A stretch of DNA of 64,000 bases from Rhizobiaceae bacterium. Lineage in GTDB: Bacteria; Pseudomonadota; Alphaproteobacteria; Rhizobiales; Rhizobiaceae. This document shows, one piece after another, positions 27,561-38,614 of the stretch; the stretch's first letter is position 1; each line of letters starts with the position of its first letter. Position numbers and translations under genes: made by a program. The DNA is taken from NCBI GenBank assembly GCA_023953845.1, contig JAMLJC010000001.1, positions 2,676,501 through 2,740,500 on the forward strand. The letters run 5' to 3'. The notes below the pieces were generated by a model. That model saw only the letters and a list, made by a program, of their open reading frames with translations. It was not told the DNA's origin and ran no database searches.

Positions 27561-28520
27561 ATGAGGTACAGACTTGTTCTGGCGGCAGCCGCAGCAACCG
27601 GTTTGCTGCTCGGAAGCTCGGCCTTCGCACAGGAAAAGAAGCAGCTCGCGTTCGTGGTGAACGCCTCGTCCGACTTCTGGAAGCTCGCGGAAGCCGGCGT
27701 CAAGAAGGCACAGGGCGAATTGCCCGACTACGAACTCCAGTTCCGTTATCCGGCGCAGGGTACGGCCGCCGCGCAGAATTCCCTGATGGACGATCTGGTC
27801 ACGGCCGGCGTCGACGCAATCATGATCTCGTCGGCCGATCCGAAGAATTCGATCGACGCCTTCAACCGCATCGCCGGTCAGGTGCCGCTCTTCACGACGG
27901 ATTCGGACGCGCCCGAGTCCAACCGCATCGCCTATCTGGGCTCGTCCAACACCGATGCCGGCGTGCAGGCGGGCGAGGAGATGGTGAAGGCGATGGGCGG
28001 CAAGGAAGGCAAGTGCATGGGCTTCGTCGGCTTCCTCGGCGCCGACAACGCCAAGGAGCGCATCGCCGGCTTCAAGCAGGCGATCGAGGGCAAGGGCATC
28101 GAATTGGTCGACGTACGTGGCGACGACGTGGACTTCACCAAGGCCCGCACCAATGTCGACGACGTGCTTGTGGCCAACCCCGAGATCAACTGCATGGTCG
28201 GTTTCTATTCCTACAATCCGCCGAAGATCTACGAGGCGCTGCAGGCCGCCGGCAAGCTCGGCCAGATCACCGTCGTGGCTTTCGACGAGGACCCGGTCAC
28301 GCTCGGCGCCGTCAAGGAAGGCTCCTTTGCGTCGACGGTTGTCCAGCAGCCCTTCGAATGGGGCTATCAGGGCATGAAGCTGATGGCGAAGTATCTCGAA
28401 GGCGACAAGTCGGGCGTGCCCGAGAACAAGCTGATCATCGTGCCGACCAAGGTGATCAACAAGGAGAACGCCGACGATTTCGAGGCCGATCTGAAGGCCA
28501 AGATCGCGAGCGCCGGCTGA
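27561..28520 (+). CDS. sugar ABC transporter substrate-binding protein (CUT2 type)
   Basis: A 319-residue periplasmic protein. A signal peptide covers residues 1 to about 23, ending SSAFAQ. The mature part is a Peripla_BP_4 / RbsB-type fold with FVVNASSDFWK at the start, DAIMISSADPKNSIDAF and PLFTTDSDAPES in the first lobe, and TVVAFDEDPVTLGAVKEG in the second. It is followed by the ATPase and permease genes of the same system. The sugar is not predictable, as no catabolic genes accompany the operon. Confidence 0.9.
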   Translation: MRYRLVLAAAAATGLLLGSSAFAQEKKQLAFVVNASSDFWKLAEAGVKKAQGELPDYELQFRYPAQGTAAAQNSLMDDLVTAGVDAIMISSADPKNSIDAFNRIAGQVPLFTTDSDAPESNRIAYLGSSNTDAGVQAGEEMVKAMGGKEGKCMGFVGFLGADNAKERIAGFKQAIEGKGIELVDVRGDDVDFTKARTNVDDVLVANPEINCMVGFYSYNPPKIYEALQAAGKLGQITVVAFDEDPVTLGAVKEGSFASTVVQQPFEWGYQGMKLMAKYLEGDKSGVPENKLIIVPTKVINKENADDFEADLKAKIASAG

Positions 28521-28539
28521 CCGGCATGTCCTTCGAACC

Positions 28540-28561
28540 GGCGCGGCGGCAATGCCGCGCC
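28540..28561 (+). terminator. intercistronic hairpin after binding protein gene
   Basis: GGCGCGGC and GCCGCGCC form a perfect 8-base stem with loop GGCAAT between the binding protein and ATPase genes. Such stems commonly protect or terminate part of the transcript so that the binding protein is made in excess. Confidence 0.6.
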
Positions 28562-28580
28562 GCTCCTTGACGCCTGTGCC

Positions 28581-30133
<1,553 letters not shown>

Positions 30134-30137
<4 letters not shown>

Positions 30138-31123
30138 ACAAGAAAGACCTGGGTCTCCTGATCCTGATCCTCGTCGTCGGGCTCGGCGTCTACCTGCGCA
30201 ACCCGCTTTTCCTGTCGCCGAACAACCTCGCCAACACGGCGAACCTCATCGGCCTGTTCGGTCTGTTCTCGATCGCGCAGGGTTTCGTCATCATCACCGG
30301 CGGCATCGAGCTTTCCGTCGGCTCGATGATCGCGCTGCTCGGCGTGCTTTTCGTCGACATGGTCGGACGGCTTGGCGTCCCCTGGCCGATAGCCGCGGCG
30401 ATCGTCATGGCGCTCGGCCTGCTGCTCGGCCTCGCGCACGGGCTCCTGATCACCAAGCTCAGGATGCAGCCCTTCGTGGTGACGCTCTGCGGCCTTCTCA
30501 TCTATCGCGGCGCCTCGCGCGGCTACACGGCCGACGCCACCGCCGGCTTCCCCTTCGGCAGCATCTATCCCGGTCTCGATTTCTTCGTCGCGCGGCCGTG
30601 GGGCATCCCGACCTCCGTCTTCGTCCTCGCCGTGGTCGCGGTGATCGCGTGGATCGTGCTGCACCGCTCCGTCTTCGGCCGCTATCTCTTCGCCGTCGGC
30701 AAGAACGAGGAAGCGGCGAAGTTTTCAGGCATTCGCACCACGGCCGTCATCACCGCCGCCTATGTCATCTGCGCCGGCCTGACGGCGATCGCGGCGATCT
30801 TCTTCGCCATGTACACGCGCTCCGTTTCGCCGTCCTCGCATGCGAATTTCTATGAGCTCTACGCCATTGCCGCAGCCGTTCTCGGCGGCTTCTCGCTGCG
30901 CGGCGGCGAGGGCTCTATCGTCGGCGTCATCCTCGGCACCATCCTGCTCCAGATCCTGCAGAACCTCGTGAACCTGCTCGGCATTCCCTCGTCGCTCAAC
31001 TTCGCCGTGATGGGCACGGTGATTCTGGTGGGCGTGCTGGTCGATCAGCAATGGGGCTACATGCGCGAGCGCAGACGGATACGCGAAGCGGCGCGCGCGC
31101 CGGCGGAGCAGCCGGCCGAATAG
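30134..31123 (+). CDS. sugar ABC transporter permease (RbsC-like)
   Basis: A 329-residue membrane protein with about nine hydrophobic segments and the BPD_transp_2 pattern. The EAA-like loop region reads GKNEEAAKFSGIRT, and the conserved GGIELSVGSMIAL segment is near the first quarter. It starts with GTG inside the ATPase gene. Only one permease gene is present, so a homodimer is likely. The transporter of this operon thus has one binding protein, one double ATPase and one permease. Confidence 0.92.
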
Positions 31124-31221
31124 CCGGGCAAAAACTCCTCTTCCTGTCTTTCTCCGCATGGACAGGCGCGCCGGCGCGGGGTAATAGAAAAGGCATATTT
31201 TCCTGTCGAAAGGACGACGCG

Positions 31222-31869
31222 ATGCTCTCCCACGAGCGCGTTTGGGCCGCGATCGACGCTCTTGCCGCGCGCTACCAGCTTTCCGCTTCGGGCCTTGCCA
31301 AGCGCGCCGGGCTCGATTCCACCGCATTCAACAAGTCGAAGCGCATGTCGGCGGACGGCCGTCCACGCTGGCCCTCCACGGAATCGCTTTCGAAGATCAT
31401 GGAGGCGACGAACGCGTCGCTGGACGAGTTCATGGACCTCGTCAGGGTTGCGGCTCCTGAAGCGAAGTCCGCGCCGCGCCGGCATTCCGTGGTGCCCATG
31501 GTCGGTTTCGCCCAGGCCGGGGCCAACGGCTTTTTCGACGATGGCGGCTTCCAGCCCGGCGACGGCTTCGAACTGGTGGACTTGCCGGAAAATGCCGGGG
31601 AGGGCACCTTCGCCCTCGGCATTCAGGGAGATTCCATGCTGCCGCTCTATCGAAGAGGTGACATCCTCATCGTCAAGCCCGACGCGGCGCTGCGGCAGGG
31701 CGATCGCGTCGTGGTGCGCACGGTCGGTGGCGAGGTGATGGCCAAGGTGCTTGAAAAGCGCACGGCCAAGGCGATCGACCTGAAGTCGCTCAATCCGGAA
31801 CATCCCGACCGCCATATCGCCGTCGCCGATATTGAGTGGATGGCCCGCATCCTCTGGGCGAGCCAGTGA
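31222..31869 (+). CDS. LexA-like HTH / S24 peptidase family regulator
   Basis: A 215-residue protein. Residues 1-70 are a helix-turn-helix domain (SASGLAKRAGLDSTAFNKS). The C-terminal half is an S24 self-cleaving peptidase with Ser138 in GIQGDSMLPLY and Lys175 in EVMAKVL. An Ala-Gly pair at residues 99-100 (FAQAGAN) fits the cleavage position. This is the layout of phage CI and LexA-type repressors, although the gene sits in conserved chromosomal surroundings with no phage genes near. It overlaps the next gene's start by one base. Confidence 0.87.
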   Translation: MLSHERVWAAIDALAARYQLSASGLAKRAGLDSTAFNKSKRMSADGRPRWPSTESLSKIMEATNASLDEFMDLVRVAAPEAKSAPRRHSVVPMVGFAQAGANGFFDDGGFQPGDGFELVDLPENAGEGTFALGIQGDSMLPLYRRGDILIVKPDAALRQGDRVVVRTVGGEVMAKVLEKRTAKAIDLKSLNPEHPDRHIAVADIEWMARILWASQ

Positions 31870-32717
31870 TGAAAGCGCCTGTCGCCGCCGGCGCGGTTGC
31901 CGGTTTCGTGCTTTTGAGCGCGCTTGCCTATGTCGGCGGCCGCTCGCTGGAACAGCCGGCGGTCACCATCGACATGGACGACCTGCCGACCGAGATTCCG
32001 GCCGATGATGACGAGCAGGCCAGCGGCGAGGCTCCGATGGGCCCCTCGGCCACGACACCCGAATCCGGCACGACCGACAGCACCGGAGCGACACCGGACA
32101 CGTCCGGTTTCGAACGCGTCGCGCCGCGCGAGCCGCTGAGCGAACTGTCGCTGGCGCTGCCGCCGAAACCGAAGCCGCCGGGCGAGTGGAAGGGCACCAT
32201 CCTGCACCGCGCGGTCGCGCCGTCAGCCGGCGTGATCGAGGCGATGGGTTACCGCGTCGCGATTGCCGGGATCGACCCGGTGACGGCGGGCGAGAGTTGC
32301 AGCTACGAAGGCAAGGACTGGGATTGCGGCGTCTACGCACGCACCGCCTTCCGCGCCTTTCTGCGCGGTCGCTCGCCGACCTGCGTCGTGCCGCCCGAGC
32401 CGGACCGCGAAATGATCGCCGCGGATTGCCGGATCGGCAAGGAAGACGTCGGCGAGTGGCTGGTCTCGAACGGATGGGCGCGCGCCGCCGCGACCGGCCC
32501 CTATGGCGAAGCCGGCAAGAAGGCGGAAGAGCGGAAGGCCGGCGTCTTCGGCCCGCCGCCGAGCAAGGCCGGCCTGCCGGCGCTGCCGCAATCCTACCCG
32601 CCTATCGATGCGACGGTGCGCGACACGCCGTCGATCGAAATCCTCGTGCCGGACGACGGTGGCTCGTCCTTCGAGGCGCCTACGCCGCCAACTGACCAGC
32701 CAGCGCCTGCCCAATGA
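31869..32717 (+). CDS. membrane-anchored thermonuclease-like protein
   Basis: A 282-residue protein. It has an N-terminal membrane segment (VAAGAVAGFVLLSALAYVGG), a Thr/Pro/Asp-rich linker to about residue 100, and an SNase-like OB-fold to about residue 235 (VAIAGIDPVTAGESC, VGEWLVSNGWARA). The catalytic Arg and Asp of staphylococcal nuclease are not all evident, so activity is doubtful. It starts in the stop of the S24 gene (TGATG). Its last 38 bases overlap the convergent lysK gene. Confidence 0.72.
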   Translation: MKAPVAAGAVAGFVLLSALAYVGGRSLEQPAVTIDMDDLPTEIPADDDEQASGEAPMGPSATTPESGTTDSTGATPDTSGFERVAPREPLSELSLALPPKPKPPGEWKGTILHRAVAPSAGVIEAMGYRVAIAGIDPVTAGESCSYEGKDWDCGVYARTAFRAFLRGRSPTCVVPPEPDREMIAADCRIGKEDVGEWLVSNGWARAAATGPYGEAGKKAEERKAGVFGPPPSKAGLPALPQSYPPIDATVRDTPSIEILVPDDGGSSFEAPTPPTDQPAPAQ

Positions 32718-34332
32718 GCGCGCGCGTGTTGTCGATGCCGTAGAGCGCCGCGAAAGAGCCGAAGCGCGGGCCGCGTTCCTGCCCGATCAACACCTGGTAG
32801 ATCATCTGGAAGAAGGCGACCGACACGCCGGGACCGCCTTCCGGGCTCTGCTTGGAATGGTCCTGATAGCGCTCGATCCTGCGGGCTACGTTGAGCGCGG
32901 CGTTCTGGATCGCCTCGCCATCGGCCTGCGCCGGCAGTTCTGCCAGAGCGTCCGAGAGCGCGGCCAGCGCCTCGCGCTCCACCTCGTCCGGCGCACGGTA
33001 GACCTTGGTCGGCCGCACGAAATCCTCGAAGTAGCGGATGGCGTAGCCTGCAAGCCTGTCCAGCTCCGGATGCGTGTCCGGCGTCACGCCCGGCGCATGG
33101 CGCGAGATGAACCCCCATAGCACCGACCGGTCATGCGCGTTGGAAGCGCTGACGAGGTTGAGCAGCAGCGCGAAGCTCACCGGCAGGTCGATCGCCGGCG
33201 GTTCACCGCTATGGATGTGCCACACCGGATTGCCGAGACGCTCCTTCCAGGCCTGCTTCGGATAGGCGGAGAGGAAGGAGTAATATTCGTCCACCGCCTT
33301 CGGGATCACGTCGAAATAGAGCTTCTTGGCCTGTCGCGGCCGCTGGAACATGTAGAGCGCGAGGCTTTCGGTCGTGGCGTAGGTCAGCCATTCGTCGATG
33401 GTGAGGCCGTTGCCCTTCGACTTGGAAATCTTCTGGCCGTACTCGTCGAGGAAGAGTTCGTAGACGAAGTGCTCCGGCGCGCGTCCGCCAAGAATGTTGC
33501 AGATGCGGTCGTAGACTGGCGCGTTGGTCTGGTGGTCCTTGCCGAACATCTCGAAATCGACGCCGAGCGCTGCCCAGCGCATGCCGAAATCCGGCTTCCA
33601 CTGCATCTTCACCTTGCCGCCGGTGACGGGAAGCGTTGTCTCGGCGCCGTCCTCGTCGTCGAAAGTGACGGTGCCGGCCTTCGCGTCGACATGCTTCATC
33701 GGCACGTAGAGGACTCGCCCGCTCTTCGGCGAGATCGGCAGGAACGGACTGTAGGTGGCGCGGCGCTCCTCGCCCAGCGTCGGCAGCATCACCTTCATGA
33801 TGTCGTCGTACTTCTCGGTGGCGCGCAGCAGCACTTCGTCGAAACGTCCCGACTTGTAGTAATCCGTCGCGCTGGCGAATTCGTAGTCGAAGCCGAACGT
33901 GTCGAGGAAACGCCGCAGCATCGCATTGTTGTGATGACCAAAACTCTCGTAGTCGCCGCCGAACGGGTTCGGCACGACCGTCAGCGGCATCTGGAGATAG
34001 GGCTCCAGAAATGCGCGGTCCGGCACGTTGTCCGGGATCTTGCGCATGCCGTCCATGTCGTCGGAGAAGCAGAGCAGCTTCGTCTTCACCTGATCCCTGG
34101 TCAGCACGCGAAAGGCGTGCCGCACCATGGTGGTGCGCGCCACCTCGCCGAACGTGCCGATATGCGGCAGGCCGGACGGCCCGTAGCCGGTCTCGAACAG
34201 GACGGTTTCTGGAAAATCGCGGCCCTTGTAGCGGTCGATGATCTTTTTCGCTTCCTCGAACGGCCAGGCTTTGCTCTCCGCGGCTGCGGCAAGCATATCG
34301 GGCGACAGGTCGATCAGGCTGGATCGCGACAT
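32680..34332 (-). CDS. lysK: lysyl-tRNA synthetase, class I
   Basis: A 550-residue class I LysRS, the form used by many alphaproteobacteria and archaea. The HIGH-type motif is PSGLPHIGTFGE and the KMSKS-type motif is KISKSKGNG. It joins lysine to tRNA-Lys. The ATG at 34332 (MSRSSLIDLS) is the likely start. The gene is single, with its 3' end overlapping the nuclease-like gene on the other strand. Confidence 0.95.
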   Translation of the reverse strand: MSRSSLIDLSPDMLAAAAESKAWPFEEAKKIIDRYKGRDFPETVLFETGYGPSGLPHIGTFGEVARTTMVRHAFRVLTRDQVKTKLLCFSDDMDGMRKIPDNVPDRAFLEPYLQMPLTVVPNPFGGDYESFGHHNNAMLRRFLDTFGFDYEFASATDYYKSGRFDEVLLRATEKYDDIMKVMLPTLGEERRATYSPFLPISPKSGRVLYVPMKHVDAKAGTVTFDDEDGAETTLPVTGGKVKMQWKPDFGMRWAALGVDFEMFGKDHQTNAPVYDRICNILGGRAPEHFVYELFLDEYGQKISKSKGNGLTIDEWLTYATTESLALYMFQRPRQAKKLYFDVIPKAVDEYYSFLSAYPKQAWKERLGNPVWHIHSGEPPAIDLPVSFALLLNLVSASNAHDRSVLWGFISRHAPGVTPDTHPELDRLAGYAIRYFEDFVRPTKVYRAPDEVEREALAALSDALAELPAQADGEAIQNAALNVARRIERYQDHSKQSPEGGPGVSVAFFQMIYQVLIGQERGPRFGSFAALYGIDNTRALIGQALAGQLAA

Positions 34333-34492
34333 TTCTGGATTCCTGGGCTGAATTCCCGGTGGATAGCCGGCTTTGCGGCACGGGCGCATGCTCTATGCGC
34401 CGAAGCGCCATGCGTCAACGACGACCGGGAATTTCCTTGAACCCCCGCCACCGCATTCCTAGAGTCTGGACCATTCCAATCGAGGGACCACC

Positions 34493-34906
34493 GTGCCGCT
34501 GCCCACCGCTCATGAAGCCATCATCAACCTGATGGTGATCACCTCCGCGTCCGACCGTGACATGACCGATGTCGAACTGGCGCGCATCGGCGAGGTCGTG
34601 AAGACGTGGCCGATCTTCGCCGACTTCGACCAGAACGAATTGCTCAAGGCAGCGCAGGACTGTCAGGCGCAGCTGCAAAAGAAGGGCGGGCTGAACAAGG
34701 TGCTGACGGAAGCCGCGCAGGCGGTCCCCGTGCATCTGCACGATACGGCCTATGCGGCGGCTTTCGAGGTTGCGGCCGTCGATCTGGAAATGCGCATGGA
34801 GGAAGCCCGCATCATGCAGATGCTGCGCAGCCATCTCGAGGTCGAGCCCGAAATCTGCACCGCCATCGAGCGCGCGGCAAAGGCGCGGCACCGCATGCTT
34901 GCCTGA
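34493..34906 (+). CDS. TerB-like protein
   Basis: A 137-residue all-helical protein of the tellurite-resistance TerB superfamily. It begins at a GTG, with the typical acidic helix pair SDRDMTDVELARIGEV near the N-terminus and an EARIMQMLRSHLEVEP helix near the C-terminus. TerB domains bind metal ions through acidic residues and are often present outside tellurite operons, as here. A specific role is not known. Confidence 0.75.
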   Translation: MPLPTAHEAIINLMVITSASDRDMTDVELARIGEVVKTWPIFADFDQNELLKAAQDCQAQLQKKGGLNKVLTEAAQAVPVHLHDTAYAAAFEVAAVDLEMRMEEARIMQMLRSHLEVEPEICTAIERAAKARHRMLA

Positions 34907-34907
34907 A

Positions 34908-34930
34908 CTGATCGGAAAGATTCCGATCAG
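34908..34930. terminator. bidirectional terminator hairpin
   Basis: CTGATCGGAA and TTCCGATCAG form a perfect 10-base stem around AGA. It lies between the convergent TerB-like and binding protein genes and overlaps the stop of the latter. Confidence 0.65.
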
Positions 34931-35760
34931 AAGAAGCCGACCGGGAAGTAGCGCAGGTAAAGCTCGGCGAAAATGCCTTTGACGCCGATCTCGCGCAGCG
35001 CATAGTCGAAGGCCTGTGCGAGCTCTGCGTCTTCGGGCTTTACCGCGATCGCCAGGCCTCGCCCGAGATATTCGGCCGCGAGATAGGGGCCGCCCGCAAA
35101 TTTGCAGCAGGCGCTGCCGTCCGGCCCGGCCAGCCAGAAGCCGAGCCGCATGCCGTCGCCGAAGACGGCATCGATCTTGTTTCCCTTCAGATCGTCGAGC
35201 ATCCACTCGATGCGTGAATAGGTGACGGCGCGCGCTTCGGGAAAATAGTCCCGGAGCATCCTCTCATGCGACGATCCCGCCACAACGCCGACACGGCGGT
35301 CCTTCAGTGTTTCGGCCAGCGGTTCCCCGCCTGTCGACGCCTTGCCGACGATGAAGCGCGCGGGAAACTGCAGGTAGGGTCGCGTGAAGGCGTATTTCGC
35401 CCGGTTCTCGGCCGTGATGGCGATGCCGGCGATGATCGCTTCCCCCTGACGCGCCGCGAGAACGCCGTCGAGTTCGGCCCATGGCACGGCCTGTATCTGG
35501 CACCGGTTTGAAACCTTGAGTTCCTTGCAGATCGCCCGGGCGAGATCGACATGGAAGCCGGACAGGCGGCCGCCGGCGTCGAGGAAGTTGAACGGGGCGA
35601 AGTCGGTTGTCGTCAGGAAGCGGATGCGCTCGCGACCGCTAAGGTCGGGATTTGGAAGCTGCTCCTTGTCGTTCCAGAAAACAGGGACGTCGGGCGATTG
35701 GGCGAAAGCCGGCGCGACCGATGCCAGCACCGTTAACGCTAACAGGAAAATCAATCTCAC
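34927..35760 (-). CDS. amino-acid-type ABC substrate-binding protein
   Basis: A 277-residue SBP_bac_3 family protein. A signal peptide covers residues 1-20 (ending PAFAQ). The mature protein shows FAPFNFLDAGGRLSGFHVDL, a family hallmark, then CQIQAVPWAELDGVL and RVGVVAGSSHE in the second lobe. Proteins of this type bind polar amino acids or feed a periplasmic sensor. No permease or ATPase gene is adjacent, so this is an orphan binding protein. Confidence 0.88.
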   Translation of the reverse strand: MRLIFLLALTVLASVAPAFAQSPDVPVFWNDKEQLPNPDLSGRERIRFLTTTDFAPFNFLDAGGRLSGFHVDLARAICKELKVSNRCQIQAVPWAELDGVLAARQGEAIIAGIAITAENRAKYAFTRPYLQFPARFIVGKASTGGEPLAETLKDRRVGVVAGSSHERMLRDYFPEARAVTYSRIEWMLDDLKGNKIDAVFGDGMRLGFWLAGPDGSACCKFAGGPYLAAEYLGRGLAIAVKPEDAELAQAFDYALREIGVKGIFAELYLRYFPVGFF

Positions 35761-35976
35761 GTCTTGAACGATGCTCGGCGAAACAGACGCCTATTCTTAG
35801 CGGGAGCCGGCGCATGGTTCAATCGATTGCCGGCGCCTGAAATCCGCGGGTTTCGCGTCTCGCCGCCGTCCGGCGGAAAATACGGGGCGCTCCGCGCTCG
35901 CCTTTGGGTTGCATCGTATGCGAACTACGGGCAATCGTCGGTTGCTTGAAATCGGTCTTAACAAATCAATAATAAA

Positions 35977-36234
35977 ATGAAGAAAAAACAAAGACTAGCG
36001 GCGACGGGGGTAAGAATCTTGCAGAATACGCATGTGGAATCGCTCGGCCTGTCCGTGCGCGAGATCGAATGTCTTGCGTGGGCGGCGGTTGGCAAAACCG
36101 AGCGTCAGATATCGCAGATAATAGGCGTTTCGGAGCATACTTCGGAGAAATATCTGCTCAGCGCAAAGTCGAAGCTGGGCGCCGTGAACCGCACGCACGC
36201 AGTCGCGGAAGCAATTCGCAGAGGGCTCATCTAG
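35977..36234 (+). CDS. solo LuxR-type HTH protein
   Basis: An 85-residue protein that consists almost wholly of a GerE/LuxR DNA-binding domain: LSVREIECLAWAAVGKTE, then ISQIIGVSEHTSEKY and TRTHAVAEAIRRGLI-like helices. It has no sensory or receiver domain. The ATG at 35977 has no clear ribosome site, so a start at TTG 36019 is possible. It lies in an AT-richer patch. It could be a remnant of a longer regulator or a stand-alone DNA-binding protein of the type found in rhizobia. Confidence 0.7.
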   Translation: MKKKQRLAATGVRILQNTHVESLGLSVREIECLAWAAVGKTERQISQIIGVSEHTSEKYLLSAKSKLGAVNRTHAVAEAIRRGLI

Positions 36235-36500
36235 CAGACGATCGCGTCTTCCTCTGTTGCGGGTGCCGGTTTCATGCAGCGGAAGAGCCGTTCGCGTCTT
36301 TCGATGCGTCACCCTCATATCGTCTCCTGTTTGATTTTTCCCGCCGCGCCCGCCATGCGCGGCGATCCATCCAGCGCGGACGTCGAGGGCGATGGGCAGG
36401 GGCGGCGCGCACGGCGGAGAACAGGGGTGCGGGTGTGCGGATGAGCGGGATCGGCTGTTGTCGGTCTCTTCCGCCGGCGGACAATGGATTGTAACGGAGA

Positions 36501-38102
36501 ATGCGCAGTTCCGGTCCAGACGTCTTTGGCGATGAGCGACCGGGTGGCCGCGGCGCGCTCCATGGCTTCGCACCGCGCCCGGAATACTCGGCGGCGCGCC
36601 TCGCAGCCGACAGGATCTTTCCTGAACTCTCGCAATGGTGGGGCGTTTTCGAACGGCTCGGCATTCCCGACGAGGATGCCGTCAGGATCGCGGCGGCCGC
36701 CGAACGCAACGGCACCTCCATCAAGGCGAATGTTCTGGCGCTGGAATATTCCGGCGAGGAGAAGCTCGCGCAGGCGATGGCCGACGAACTCGGGCTTGAG
36801 GTGCAGAAGGAGGTCGACCCGGACTCGCTGGTGCTGCCCGACAGGCAGGCGGCGGCGCTGCTTGCGACCACGAAGCCGACGATCGTGGTTCGCCTCACCG
36901 ACGGCGCCGACACCAGGGTTCTGGTCGAGACGAGCCAGTTCGGCACGCTTGCCGATTACGCTCGCGCCGTTCCCGAGGCTGCACGCCGGCTTCGCCTCGT
37001 CACGGCAGGCGCGCTGCGGCGGGCTCTCGTAGAACGCTCGAAATCACTGCTTTCGGACATCGCCACATTCGATCTTTTCACCCGGCATCCGGCCTATTCC
37101 GCCCGAACGGTGGTGAATGCCTGGCAGGGCTGCGTTGCCGGGGCTCTGGCGATCGGACTGCCGATCGCCATGTGGACGTGGCCGGCGGCGACCTTCGGTA
37201 TTCTGCACATCGTCTTCACCTTCTTCTTCCTGTCCTGCGTCGCGCTGCGCTTCGCGGCGCTGGCCGGCGGCGGCGAGACCCTGAAGCCGGATACCGAGCG
37301 CCCCTGTCCGGCGGATCTTCCGATCTACTCGGTGCTGGTCGCTCTCTATAAGGAGGCCGAGATCGCCGGCGACCTCGTCGCGGCTCTGCGCAAGCTGGAC
37401 TGGCCGGCGAGCAAGCTGGACGTCAAGCTCGTCTGCGAGGCGGACGACGCCGGGACGATCGCCGCCATCCATGCCGCCCGTCCGCCCTCCTTCATGCAGG
37501 TGGTCGAGGTGCCGAACCATGGTCCGCGCACCAAGCCGAAGGCGCTGAACTATGCGATGCAAACCTGCCGCGGCGCGTTCATCGTGCTCTACGACGCCGA
37601 GGATCGACCGCATCCACGGCAGTTGATCGAGGCATGGCAGCGCTTTCAGGAGGCCGGACCGGAGGTCGCCTGCCTCCAGGCTCCGCTCGAGATCACCAAT
37701 GGCGGCAGAAGCTGGATCGCACGTTCCTTCGCCTTCGAATATGCCGCGCTCTTCCGTGGGCTGCTGCCATGGCTGTCGAAACGGCGGTTGCTGCTGCCAC
37801 TTGGCGGAACATCCAACCATTTTCGGCGGTCGGCCCTGGAAGAGGTCGGCAGATGGGACCCCTTCAACGTCACCGAGGACGCCGATCTCGGCGCGCGCCT
37901 GCTGCGTTTCGGCTATCGCACGGAGACGATCTCGCTTCCGACCCTGGAGGAGGCGCCGGAGCGCGCGCGCATCTGGATTCCACAGCGCACCCGGTGGTTC
38001 AAGGGCTGGTGCCGCCTTTGGCTTCAAATTGACAACTATCTGAAATTAAACGTCTTTATCCAAAGAAATCGGCTCGGATCGCTTTCTATGCCAACGACAT
38101 AG
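36501..38102 (+). pseudogene. family 2 glycosyltransferase, 3' truncated
   Basis: Residues about 60-190 are a GSPII_E-like N-terminal domain. A cellulose-synthase-like GT2 domain follows two membrane helices. It has YSVLVALYKEAEI, LVCEADDAG, LYDAEDRPHP and TEDADLGAR for nucleotide sugar and metal binding, and ends at the QRTRWFKGW acceptor motif (about residue 500). The family normally continues with 100 or more residues of membrane helices. Here about 30 residues of unrelated, AT-richer sequence follow and then a stop, so the gene is cut near 38,020. It resembles XagB-type polysaccharide synthases. The lost end is not found in this window. Confidence 0.8.
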
Positions 38103-38614
38103 CAACAATGGGTTCAAAACTGAGCCACGCTGAATGCTCCGCTTCACATCCCCGTGAATGAAATCATTGGCTCATGTTCTCATCCCACCGCCTGGCGATA
38201 TACGGCGTGTGGGTGAACAGTGTGCATCCAGTCGTGCTGAAATTGTGAACAGGACGAAACCGGCCAGCGCCTCGCTCTTTTAGGCGTCATGATGATTTCC
38301 TCAATACGCGACGTGATGTCAGAAAAGTCATCGCGCGACTCCGTGGTAGCCTGCTTTTTAGGGGGTGACACATCGCCTTACCGCAGTCTGCCGGTCATTG
38401 CTTTTGGAAGTGGATTCCGCGAATATCATCGCGCGCAGTGTGTTGAAGTTTCAGCACTGGCATGCAAACGGTTGCCAATGTTCTCGCTTCTGCCGCCCGA
38501 TCTACAATTGGCCCTACTACGCCTGCTGCCGACTTTTCTTCTCACCGAAGACGAGAAGGCACGCCGTGAAAAGGCGATCTGGCGCCTGAAGTAGCGAAAG
38601 CCAAGCTTTTGGGC
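38103..38614. other. island left flank without clear gene
   Basis: About 510 bases of lower-GC sequence. Two overlapping frames (starting 38289 and 38365) are open but lack ribosome sites and resemble nothing known to me. It may hold the missing end of the IS1595 element. Confidence 0.4.

Noticed and set aside
38289..38594. 101-codon frame at the island border
   Set aside because: No ribosome site, no family resemblance, overlaps another open frame; kept only as gap description.
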